Positions 1-5,221 of a DNA stretch of 5,221 nt are shown here, one piece after another. The DNA is from Prevotellaceae bacterium (lineage in GTDB: Bacteria; Bacteroidota; Bacteroidia; Bacteroidales; UBA932), in the NCBI GenBank assembly GCA_031267155.1, contig JAIRZR010000391.1, positions 1 through 5,221 on the forward strand. Reading direction: 5' to 3'. The notes beneath the pieces are model-generated. The model was not told the DNA's origin. It was given only the letters and a program-made list of their open reading frames with translations, and searched no databases. The stretch's first letter is position 1; each line of letters starts with the position of its first letter. The position numbers were made by a program, and so were the translations under genes.

Positions 1-60
1 ATGCTGTTATATGAAAGACAATTGGAAGAGGGTACAGAAATACTGAAAATTTCAGAATAG
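1..60 (+). other. Left-edge open frame, possible 3' end of an upstream gene
   Basis: Frame 1 is open from the left edge to TAG at 58-60 and reads MLLYERQLEEGTEILKISE. The glutamate-rich tail looks like an ordinary protein C-terminus, but 19 codons is too little to judge. The opposite strand is also open here, from about 163 leftwards off the edge with no ATG. A six-base inverted pair (AAGAGG 26-31, CCTCTT 65-70) followed by T could be a weak terminator. Confidence 0.25.
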
Positions 61-191
61 CAATCCTCTTTTTTCACGGTGATCTTGACATGCTTCCACA
101 CAAATAACGGTAGAACCAAAAAATATGTGCCTTTGCCCGCAATACAAGTATTATTATGACGATGATAAGAATGTCAGGAAATAAGAACAAC
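61..191. other. Unassigned spacer left of the 21-bp array
   Basis: No plus-strand frame of note. A minus-strand frame without ATG covers about 1-163; it includes FLVLPLFVWKHVKITVKKED and runs off the left edge, so a gene using a GTG or TTG start cannot be excluded. A TTGACA at 85-90 has no matching -10 at the proper distance. I see no RNA gene. Confidence 0.4.
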
Positions 192-422
192 GTAAGCCCG
201 CGCAATGCCAACACAAACTTGTGCAATGCGATCGCAAGCTCGCACAATGCCAATGCAAGCCCGTGCAGCGTTAAAGCAAGCTAAAGCAAGACAGTGCAGC
301 GTCAATGCAAGCCAGTGCAGCGTTAAAGCAAGCCCGTGCAGCGTTAAAGCAAGCCCGTGCAGTGTCAAAGCAAGCCCGTGCAGCGTCAAAGCAAGCCCGT
401 GCAGCGTCAAAGCAAGCCCGTG
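192..422. repeat. 21-bp tandem repeat array (about 11 units, graded divergence)
   Basis: The unit begins GCAAGCCCGTG and ends CAGCGTYAAA, 21 bp in all. Units start at 192, 213, 234, 255, 286, 307, 328, 349, 370 and 391. A 10-bp stub lies at 276-285 and an 11-bp terminal partial at 412-422. The first three units are diverged and share a CAATGC core; those from 255 share the CAGYGT core. Units 370 and 391 are identical, as are 255 and 328. The period is a multiple of three, so ORFs with heptapeptide repeats (KQARAAL or KASPCSV on plus, ACFDAAR or LTLHGLA on minus) run through it. The stub shifts frame mid-array, so no single frame is preserved, and I call it a non-coding minisatellite rather than a gene. 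Confidence 0.92.
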
Positions 423-473
423 TAATAAAAGTAATATTAAAAAATATCATATTAATTTTAAATTGTAAAAAAC
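423..473. other. Extremely A+T-rich tract beside the 21-bp array
   Basis: Only 4 of 51 bases are G or C, against a clearly G/C-richer array on the left and the mixed composition of the ORF on the right. It begins where the last 21-bp repeat breaks off and ends just before the ATG at 475. It could be the A/T-rich leader and promoter region of the small ORF, since Bacteroidetes leaders are often A/T-rich without a Shine-Dalgarno, or an easily melted spacer. I cannot place a convincing TTTG / TAnnTTTG promoter pair in it. Confidence 0.6.
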
Positions 474-474
474 A

Positions 475-600
475 ATGGATAGTAAAACGAAAAGATTGCA
501 CTCGTACGATCTAAAGAAGGACGCCTACACCTTGGACGCTATCGAAGGCATCAGTAATTATGCCCCGTCCGTTCACAATTTTAGTCCGCGTTTGGTATAA
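475..600 (+). pseudogene. Small ORF, possible 5' fragment of a truncated gene
   Basis: ATG at 475 to TAA at 598-600 gives 41 residues, beginning MDSKTKRLHSYDLKKD and ending SPRLV. The composition is protein-like (charged N-terminus, then DAIEGISNYAP), with 22 of 40 codons after the ATG ending in G or C, despite the A/T-rich DNA just upstream. The ISNYAP stretch faintly recalls small Bacteroidetes hypothetical proteins, but I cannot name a family. Bases 576-590, encoding the last few residues, recur with one change at 907-921 in non-coding DNA, and the 16-bp repeat begins at the last base of the stop codon. The simplest reading is a gene start cut off by arrival of repetitive DNA near residue 34. 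It could instead be an intact tiny gene or chance. Confidence 0.4.
576..590 (+). repeat. Dispersed 15-bp repeat, copy 1 (CAATTTTAGTCCGCG)
   Basis: Matches 907-921 at 14 of 15 positions (T/C difference at the tenth base). It lies at the 3' end of the small ORF, just before the 16-bp repeat. A GCGCGGAG string follows both copies nearby (619-626 and 919-926), pointing to a shared module with slightly different spacing. Confidence 0.6.
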
Positions 601-615
601 TTATTAATTGTTATA
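600..615. repeat. 16-bp direct repeat, left copy
   Basis: ATTATTAATTGTTATA, identical to 1039-1054. The first base is the final A of the small ORF's TAA stop. It marks the left border of the palindrome-rich segment and contains one unit of the heptamer motif (ATTGTTA, 607-613). Confidence 0.85.
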
Positions 616-649
616 CTGCGCGCGGAGCAGTTTTATGCATTGTGGGGGA

Positions 650-892
650 AACTCCGTAAGGAGTTCAAAATGGATAACTCCGAACAAGCGTAGCGCAGTT
701 CGAGGTACATACATCTCTCCACAATTCCGTAAGGAGTTGAACAGTAAGAATTTTTTTCTATCAAGCCCACAAGGAATTGAACTCCTTCGGAGTTCTGACG
801 GAGCTTTGACGGTTTACCCCGGGCTGCGCTTCGCTTGCCCAGGGTTATCTATATCAGACGCCTACGGCGTCAAAAAGACGCGTAGCATCTTT
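650..892. repeat. Cluster of seven short hairpins (REP-like palindromic segment)
   Basis: Inverted repeats with 3-4 base loops follow one another. 650-665 is AACTCC/GGAGTT, loop GTAA. 681-702 is CGAAC/GTTCG with an inner GCG/CGC. 722-739 is CAATTCC/GGAGTTG with one T-G pair, loop GTAA. 779-795 is GAACTCC/GGAGTTC, loop TTC. 817-844 is CCCCGGGC/GCCCAGGG with one mismatch and an inner GCG/CGC. 857-871 is GACGCC/GGCGTC, loop TAC. 874-892 is AAAGACGC/GCATCTTT with one mismatch. A 13-bp string, TCCGTAAGGAGTT, occurs at 653-665 and 726-738, and GGAGTT recurs at 789-794. The only long frame here (608-955, plus) consists largely of these palindromes and looks spurious. The style matches intergenic palindromic DNA I associate with Bacteroidales; no transposase is present. 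Confidence 0.75.
870..892 (-). terminator. Candidate intrinsic terminator of the phosphatase-kinase operon
   Basis: Read on the minus strand, this is AAAGATGC, loop TAC, GCGTCTTT, then two more T, giving a run of five T partly inside the stem. The stem has eight pairs in minus-strand RNA because the one odd position is a U-G wobble; in plus-strand RNA the same position is an unpaired C-A. That polarity fits a transcript from the kinase side. It lies about 160 bases beyond the kinase stop. The stem is only moderately G+C-rich and the U run is short, so this is tentative. Confidence 0.35.
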
Positions 893-906
893 ACCTGTTT
901 ATATCG

Positions 907-921
907 CAATTTTAGCCCGCG
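907..921 (+). repeat. Dispersed 15-bp repeat, copy 2 (CAATTTTAGCCCGCG)
   Basis: Second copy of the module at 576-590. It runs into GCGGAG and then, 12 bp after the repeat ends, into the heptamer array. In both places the order is this 15-mer followed by ATTGTTA-type sequence, which suggests a recurring unit rather than chance similarity. Confidence 0.6.
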
Positions 922-933
922 CGGAGAATACTC

Positions 934-1052
934 ATTGTTAATTATTCATTGTTAATTATTCATTGTTAATTGTTAATTGTTAATTGTTAATTGTTAATTG
1001 TTAATTGTTAATTGTTAATTGTTAATTGTTAATTGTTAATTATTAATTGTTA
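934..1052. repeat. 7-bp tandem array (ATTGTTA), 17 units
   Basis: Seventeen contiguous heptamers hold one phase for exactly 119 bp. Units 1-4 alternate ATTGTTA and ATTATTC, so they read as two 14-bp units. Units 5-15 (962-1038) are eleven perfect ATTGTTA copies. Unit 16 is ATTATTA and unit 17 is ATTGTTA. The final three bases (1050-1052) are the reverse complement of the kinase TAA stop, so the array starts at the gene end. Each TTAA core gives a TAA on both strands, and because 7 is not a multiple of 3 the stop rotates frame: any 21 bp closes all six frames. A slippage-prone simple repeat; any role in translation stop or transcript ends is inference. Confidence 0.95.
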
Positions 1053-1054
1053 TA
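1039..1054. repeat. 16-bp direct repeat, right copy
   Basis: ATTATTAATTGTTATA, identical to 600-615. It forms the last two heptamer units and covers the kinase stop codon plus two bases of its last sense codon (ATA, Ile, on the minus strand). The pair may be a target duplication, or simply two arrivals of the same heptamer-type sequence at gene ends. Confidence 0.85.
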
Positions 1055-4000
1055 TCGCCGGCAGCAGTATTTCGAAACATGCGCCTTTTTTGTCCGGGAC
1101 GAACAGTATCGTACCGCCGAAGCTTTCGATTATACTTTTGGATATTGCCAGACCGAGACCCGTGCCTCCCGATTTGGTCGTAAAATTGGGATGAAACAGT
1201 TTCTTTGCGGTTTCGTCGGAAATTCCCGCGCCATTGTCGGAGATTCGTATTGCGTAGTTTGCATCCCTTCTTTCCAGCGCGATTGTAATTTCCGGATTCG
1301 GGACATTTTCCAGAGCCTGTACCGAGTTTTTCAGGAGATTGGTAAAAACCCTCTGCAGCTGTTCCCTGCTGGCGGCGACCCGGCGTTCGCTTCTGTCGCC
1401 GGCGTAATTAATTTTCAAGTCCCCGTATCCCGAGAACAGCGATATCGCCGACAATATTTCCTGCGACAAATCTATCCGTTCCAGTTCAATCCTGCCCATC
1501 CGTGCGAAATTCGAGAACTCCGAAGCGATGTATGTCAGAATGTCGATCTGTTCGAGAGTTGACCTGATTGCCGCGTCCATTTTTTCCTGCCATCCCGGAC
1601 GGTTATCCTCCTTCATCTTCATGGCGAGCTGGATATTCAGTTTCATTGGCGTCAGCGGATTCTTTATTTCGTGGGCGATTTGCCGAGCCATTTCGCGCCA
1701 TGCCGATTCGCGTTCATTTTCAGCCATGATTTTGGCGCTTTGGGCGAGTTCCCCGATCATGCGGTTATATGCCCTGACCAGGTCGCCAAGCTCGTTGTTC
1801 CATTCATAGTCTATCGGTTCCGGGCGTTTGGCGAAATTCAGTTCAGCCATTTTCCTGCGCACCAGATCCAGCGGCAGCGTGATCTGGTTCGACACAAATA
1901 CCGCAAGCGCTATACCTGTAATAATAAGAAAAATATAGATATTCATTATCGCGCCGGTCAGCGAGAGCAGCTCGGTTCTCAAGTCGGAACGGTTGTTGAA
2001 ATGCAGTATATTAAGGTACGCTATCGCTTCGCCCTGCCAGTTGTAGTACGTTGTGTACGACGAAAAGTAGGAGATTGTTCCGATGCGTTCGGTATGGATG
2101 AATTTCGACTGTTTTTCGGCAGAGAGCGCATGGAGGGCTTCGCGGTTGATTTTTTTCCCGATCAGGTTCTTGTCAAAGATTTCGTTCCGCGACGATACGA
2201 GCAGATTTCCCGCCATGTCGTACATGTTCAAGTCCGTGCTGAAAGCATTGGACAGGACTACCAGCATCGATTCCAGACTGCTGCACATATCGGGAACTAT
2301 CTTTTCGATATAGAACAGGCTCTGGTCAAGCTCGATTATTGTCGACTGCATTTTACTGTGTATGGCGTCGAGGTTTTTCTTTTCGCTCTGGTTTATAACG
2401 TATGCCAGCATCGCTATGGTCAGAATTGTCAGCGCTCCGGTTATCCCTGCAAGTATGACGAGGGTTATCTTCCAGCGATAGCTGTTCCTGTTTGTGGACG
2501 TCTCGGGTTTCAAGCCTGCAATGGAGAACAGGATAAACAGTATCACAGTAAAAATCGCGAAGGAATACGAAAAAATCGACACCATCCCCGACCATCCCGG
2601 CTTGGGGGAACTCAGTATGACCGCCTCCCCGTCCTCCGTCCTGAACAGGCAGTGCGAATATCCGTTTTTCTCGAAAAAGCCGTCCCGGCAGTCCGGGGCA
2701 AGTTCGAAACCGTAGTCGTAGGCGCCGAGCTTGCCGACACGCTTTCCGCCGGAATATCTGGCATACGAATATCCTTCCGCCTCGTAGTCGATCCCGCCGG
2801 ATTCCAGCTGCAGCAGTTCGGGATAGCCGATGGACGATTCGATTTCGCGCTTCAGATACAGTTCCAGAAACAGAAATACCGTATCCCCCTTTTCGACAAA
2901 CCGGAAATCGCCCAGATAGTGAATCCGTCCCCGGTAACTGTTCATAAACCGGAAATTCGAGCTTCCCGACAGCGGAGCGCCCGCGCTTTTTTTCTTCGTG
3001 AAAAAGTCGATGCAGTTTTCCCGCCTGTCCTCCTCGTCGATATACAGAATCATATTCGGGCGGCATGTGTGGTATATCAGCTCGTAACGGTGGAAATATC
3101 CCCTGAAGTACTTTTCGACAAGAAAGCCCTCCATATCCGTATCGCGATACAGTCCTGAAAACAGCATCCTCTTGATATACGGGTCGGAGGATATTTCCTT
3201 TTCCATATCCTTCAGCAGCACTTCCGCCATGGGATCGCTCCGGCTGACAAGTCCCTTCGCCAGCACTTCCATCTGCTTGCCTTCCTTTTCGCCCGTGTTC
3301 ACAATCAGCGAGAAGGACACGTACAGCGAAATGAACATCGTCAGCCATACAAATGCGGACAGTGTAAATCCCGAACGGGCTTTCTTCAGGAACAGCAGGT
3401 ATATGATCATGTACAGGACGAAGAAAATCAGCTTTCCGTACCCGAATCCCATCAGCAGGCACAGCGTCGCCAGCGCAATGCCTCCCTGCACGGCAGTCTG
3501 CCGCCATGCGCCGGCGTCGCCGAATATGAAAACGTGCAGGTACACCAGTATGCAGAGCTGTGCAAAAACAAGCGCGATAACGAAATACGCCAGAAAGGAA
3601 TATACCGTTACGCCGTTCATTTCGTATATCCTGAATGATATTTCGGAATTGAACGCCAGCGATTCAACGACATACAGGCTCACGCACATGAAAAGCGCAG
3701 TCAGAACGCCCGAGAGTATGAAGAAAATCCGCCTGCCGCCAAGCCGCCTGCGAAGGGTCTCCCCTGCGGGAAACAGGATGAGGGTAAACAGGAACAGGAA
3801 CAGGAAGTGCAGCAAAAGGTCGCCCAGCGAGGGGAACAGTTCCGAATCGGCATAGAGGGACGGCGCAAACAGGTACAGGTCGCCATTGAAAAACCCCGGA
3901 TGGTGGAAGATGAAAATGCGCAGCCCCAGCAGCAAAACGAAAGCCGGACAGAGGTACAGGAGATTTTTCCCGTACAGGCGGGGATTGCGGAATATAAACA

Positions 4001-4688
4001 GAATCAGGAAACAGCCCGCAATCACGCTTAGCCAGCGGAACAGCAGCGACAGTCCGGAGGTTACCGTCGCCGGCATGTCCGAATTGACGACAAAAAGCGG
4101 AACTCCGCCGGCATCCTTTACAGGGATGCCGACGTCTCCCAGCGGAAGAATGATGACGTCCCCGGGGAAATCGAACGCCGGACTGATTCCGTTCCGCAGA
4201 AACCGGTTCTGGTAAAAATACTCCCTCACGACAAGTATGAGCGTGATATACTTGAATGTACCGTGCCTGAATGCCTGAGCCACATACCAGCCGTTCCCGA
4301 AATACATGTACCTCGATTCTTCGGTAACATTGTCCAGCTGTTCCATCGTTACAGGCAGATTGTCCGACCAGTAAAGTATCCTTTCCGCCGGATTTTCACT
4401 GCCCGGCGGAAGCTCGCCGGTCACAAAAATGAACACGCCCTTTTCGTGCAGGCTTTTAAGCTGAAGACTGTCGAAATCCGGCACGACGCTGTCCGGACAT
4501 CCGGAAACGGCATACGAGATTATCTCCCGGCTTTCGTTCTGGAATCTTTGCAGGATTTTCTCTATTGTGCCTGCGCTGTCAAGCGAAACGCCATTTTCGA
4601 GCCTGTCCGCGACGAAATGCGAAAGCAGGTAAAACGCCGCGCACAGCAGCGAAGCGATAAGGATTTTTATGTGACGCCTGTTTTTCAT
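1050..4688 (-). CDS. Large multi-span sensor histidine kinase (HAMP-HisKA-HATPase_c)
   Basis: A 1212-residue membrane kinase that should autophosphorylate on His and pass phosphate to an unlinked response regulator. Hydrophobic segments lie near 7-27, 213-235, 243-262, 287-307, 320-342, 363-390, 396-416, 418-435, 441-464, 702-724, 740-766 and 911-933. Twelve spans put the C-terminus in the cytoplasm and leave three extracytoplasmic regions (28-210, 465-700, 767-910). The second contains YSYARYSGGK and KLGAYDYGFEL; the third contains NMYDMAGNLLVSS and looks Cache-like. HAMP is about 934-985. The H-box is RQIAHEIKNPLTP with His1006; ExxN (1007-1010) fits HisKA kinases that also have phosphatase activity. 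The N-box is NLLKNSVQAL (1117-1126), G1 is DNGAGI (1151-1156), the F-box is about FHPNFTTK (1165-1172) and G2 is GGTGLGL (1174-1180), so the kinase core is intact. The catalytic core resembles NtrY-type kinases. The ATG sits in an ATGA overlap with the phosphatase stop and has no strong Shine-Dalgarno. The TAA stop lies inside the heptamer array. Confidence 0.95.
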   Translation of the reverse strand: MKNRRHIKILIASLLCAAFYLLSHFVADRLENGVSLDSAGTIEKILQRFQNESREIISYAVSGCPDSVVPDFDSLQLKSLHEKGVFIFVTGELPPGSENPAERILYWSDNLPVTMEQLDNVTEESRYMYFGNGWYVAQAFRHGTFKYITLILVVREYFYQNRFLRNGISPAFDFPGDVIILPLGDVGIPVKDAGGVPLFVVNSDMPATVTSGLSLLFRWLSVIAGCFLILFIFRNPRLYGKNLLYLCPAFVLLLGLRIFIFHHPGFFNGDLYLFAPSLYADSELFPSLGDLLLHFLFLFLFTLILFPAGETLRRRLGGRRIFFILSGVLTALFMCVSLYVVESLAFNSEISFRIYEMNGVTVYSFLAYFVIALVFAQLCILVYLHVFIFGDAGAWRQTAVQGGIALATLCLLMGFGYGKLIFFVLYMIIYLLFLKKARSGFTLSAFVWLTMFISLYVSFSLIVNTGEKEGKQMEVLAKGLVSRSDPMAEVLLKDMEKEISSDPYIKRMLFSGLYRDTDMEGFLVEKYFRGYFHRYELIYHTCRPNMILYIDEEDRRENCIDFFTKKKSAGAPLSGSSNFRFMNSYRGRIHYLGDFRFVEKGDTVFLFLELYLKREIESSIGYPELLQLESGGIDYEAEGYSYARYSGGKRVGKLGAYDYGFELAPDCRDGFFEKNGYSHCLFRTEDGEAVILSSPKPGWSGMVSIFSYSFAIFTVILFILFSIAGLKPETSTNRNSYRWKITLVILAGITGALTILTIAMLAYVINQSEKKNLDAIHSKMQSTIIELDQSLFYIEKIVPDMCSSLESMLVVLSNAFSTDLNMYDMAGNLLVSSRNEIFDKNLIGKKINREALHALSAEKQSKFIHTERIGTISYFSSYTTYYNWQGEAIAYLNILHFNNRSDLRTELLSLTGAIMNIYIFLIITGIALAVFVSNQITLPLDLVRRKMAELNFAKRPEPIDYEWNNELGDLVRAYNRMIGELAQSAKIMAENERESAWREMARQIAHEIKNPLTPMKLNIQLAMKMKEDNRPGWQEKMDAAIRSTLEQIDILTYIASEFSNFARMGRIELERIDLSQEILSAISLFSGYGDLKINYAGDRSERRVAASREQLQRVFTNLLKNSVQALENVPNPEITIALERRDANYAIRISDNGAGISDETAKKLFHPNFTTKSGGTGLGLAISKSIIESFGGTILFVPDKKGACFEILLPAI

Positions 4689-5221
4689 TCGGTTTCCAGC
4701 TGTTTTCTGATACTGTCAATGTCCGCGCCGATGATGTATCGCCTGATGTTGTCGTAGATTCCGTGGAACCCGAACCCTCCGTCCGTCATCTCGGCTATGG
4801 CGTCCTTTTTGTCCGTGTTCAGGAAGACGATTTTGTACATCGCCGCTATCAGTCCGGTTCTGTCCGATCCGTGATGGCAGTGTATCAGTATGGCTCCCTT
4901 CCGGTTTTTGATGATCCGGAGCGCGGCGACAACGTCGTAGTCGTTGGCATTGTGGGCGCTCATCCTGACGCGGTGCAGAATCAGCCCGGCGCCTTTGGCA
5001 AGCCTGCTGTCGGAATGCCAGGCTCTTAAATTGAGCACTTCCCTGATCCCGTATTTCTCCAGCGCCTTAAACTGCTCCCGCCCGGGCTGTTCGGAACGGT
5101 AAACTCCTCTGGCAATCATGTACAGATTGTCCAGCCCCAAATCGCCTATCTTCCCGGCAGACTGCGAAAACAGTATGACCGAATATATTATACCCAACAA
5201 AAACAGAACAGCTCTTTTCAT
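4685..5221 (-). CDS. Secreted/periplasmic dual-specificity (tyrosine) phosphatase-like protein
   Basis: A 178-residue protein starting at the ATG that forms the right edge of the window; any promoter or ribosome site lies outside. Residues 1 to about 21 are a basic start (MKR), a hydrophobic core and a small polar SQSAG stretch, as in a Sec signal peptide, so the enzyme probably acts in the periplasm; a retained N-terminal anchor is possible. The YRSEQP motif (41-46) and GIREVLNLR (58-66) are typical of the bacterial DSP/Siw14-like fold. The active-site loop is HCHHGSDRTG, with nucleophile Cys115 and phosphate-binding Arg121 in the CX5R spacing. The general acid is probably an Asp near 94-96, but I cannot fix it. 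It resembles Pseudomonas TpbA, a periplasmic phosphatase of similar size with an HC-X5-R-T loop. The stop overlaps the kinase start, so the two are probably co-expressed. Substrate unknown; phosphoprotein or small phosphorylated molecule are both possible. Confidence 0.88.
   Translation of the reverse strand: MKRAVLFLLGIIYSVILFSQSAGKIGDLGLDNLYMIARGVYRSEQPGREQFKALEKYGIREVLNLRAWHSDSRLAKGAGLILHRVRMSAHNANDYDVVAALRIIKNRKGAILIHCHHGSDRTGLIAAMYKIVFLNTDKKDAIAEMTDGGFGFHGIYDNIRRYIIGADIDSIRKQLETE

Noticed and set aside
43..55. CTGAAAATTTCAG palindrome as a terminator stem
   Set aside because: Short A/T-rich stem overlapping a possible coding end; no U run directly follows.
85..113. TTGACA as a sigma-70 promoter -35
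   Set aside because: No acceptable -10 hexamer 16-18 bp downstream, and Bacteroidetes promoters use a different consensus.
228..235. GCGATCGC, the HIP1 octamer abundant in cyanobacteria
   Set aside because: A single copy arising inside a diverged 21-bp unit; nothing else points to cyanobacteria.
192..422. CRISPR array
   Set aside because: Units are directly contiguous with no unique spacers, and no cas gene is in view.
608..955. 115-codon plus-strand ORF
   Set aside because: Built largely from the hairpins and the start of the heptamer array, with no protein-like conservation visible; treated as repeat DNA.
1671..3158. 495-codon open frame on the plus strand
   Set aside because: Lies wholly antisense to the histidine kinase, has no recognisable motif, and is the kind of shadow frame common opposite G+C-rich codons.
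2353..3507. 384-codon minus-strand frame overlapping the kinase
   Set aside because: Out-of-frame shadow of the kinase; arginine- and glycine-rich with no domain, while the kinase frame is unbroken and has conserved motifs.

Overview
The window suggests a member of the Bacteroidetes, probably Bacteroidales. This rests on three things: a very large multi-membrane-span HAMP histidine kinase of a type I associate with that phylum, the lack of clear Shine-Dalgarno sequences (the ATG at 475 has an A/T-rich leader instead), and a non-coding stretch of short palindromes and TTAATTGTTAATTG-type repeats that resembles intergenic DNA I know from Bacteroidales. This is recognition by eye; no search was run.

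Right four fifths (1050-5221, minus strand): two genes in one apparent operon. The promoter-proximal gene (4685-5221) encodes a secreted or periplasmic dual-specificity phosphatase-like protein with an intact HC-X5-R-T active site. Its stop codon overlaps the start of the second gene in an ATGA (4685-4688). The second gene (1050-4688) encodes a 1212-residue sensor histidine kinase with about 12 membrane spans, three extracytoplasmic regions, and HAMP, HisKA and HATPase_c domains. No response regulator lies in the window. The pairing suggests an envelope signalling unit in which the phosphatase works on the same side of the membrane as the kinase's sensor regions.

Left fifth (1-1049): no convincing intact gene, but dense repeat structure. 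From left to right it holds: a left-edge segment where a plus-strand frame closes at 60 and a minus-strand frame runs off the edge; a 21-bp tandem array (192-422) whose units are diverged on the left and nearly identical on the right; a 51-bp tract with only 4 G/C (423-473); a small possibly truncated plus-strand ORF (475-600); a cluster of seven short hairpins (650-892); and a 7-bp tandem array of 17 units (934-1052) whose last unit supplies the kinase stop codon. A perfect 16-bp direct repeat (600-615 and 1039-1054) brackets the hairpin and heptamer region, touching the stop codons of the two convergent reading frames. I see no RNA gene, no CRISPR array and no transposase.
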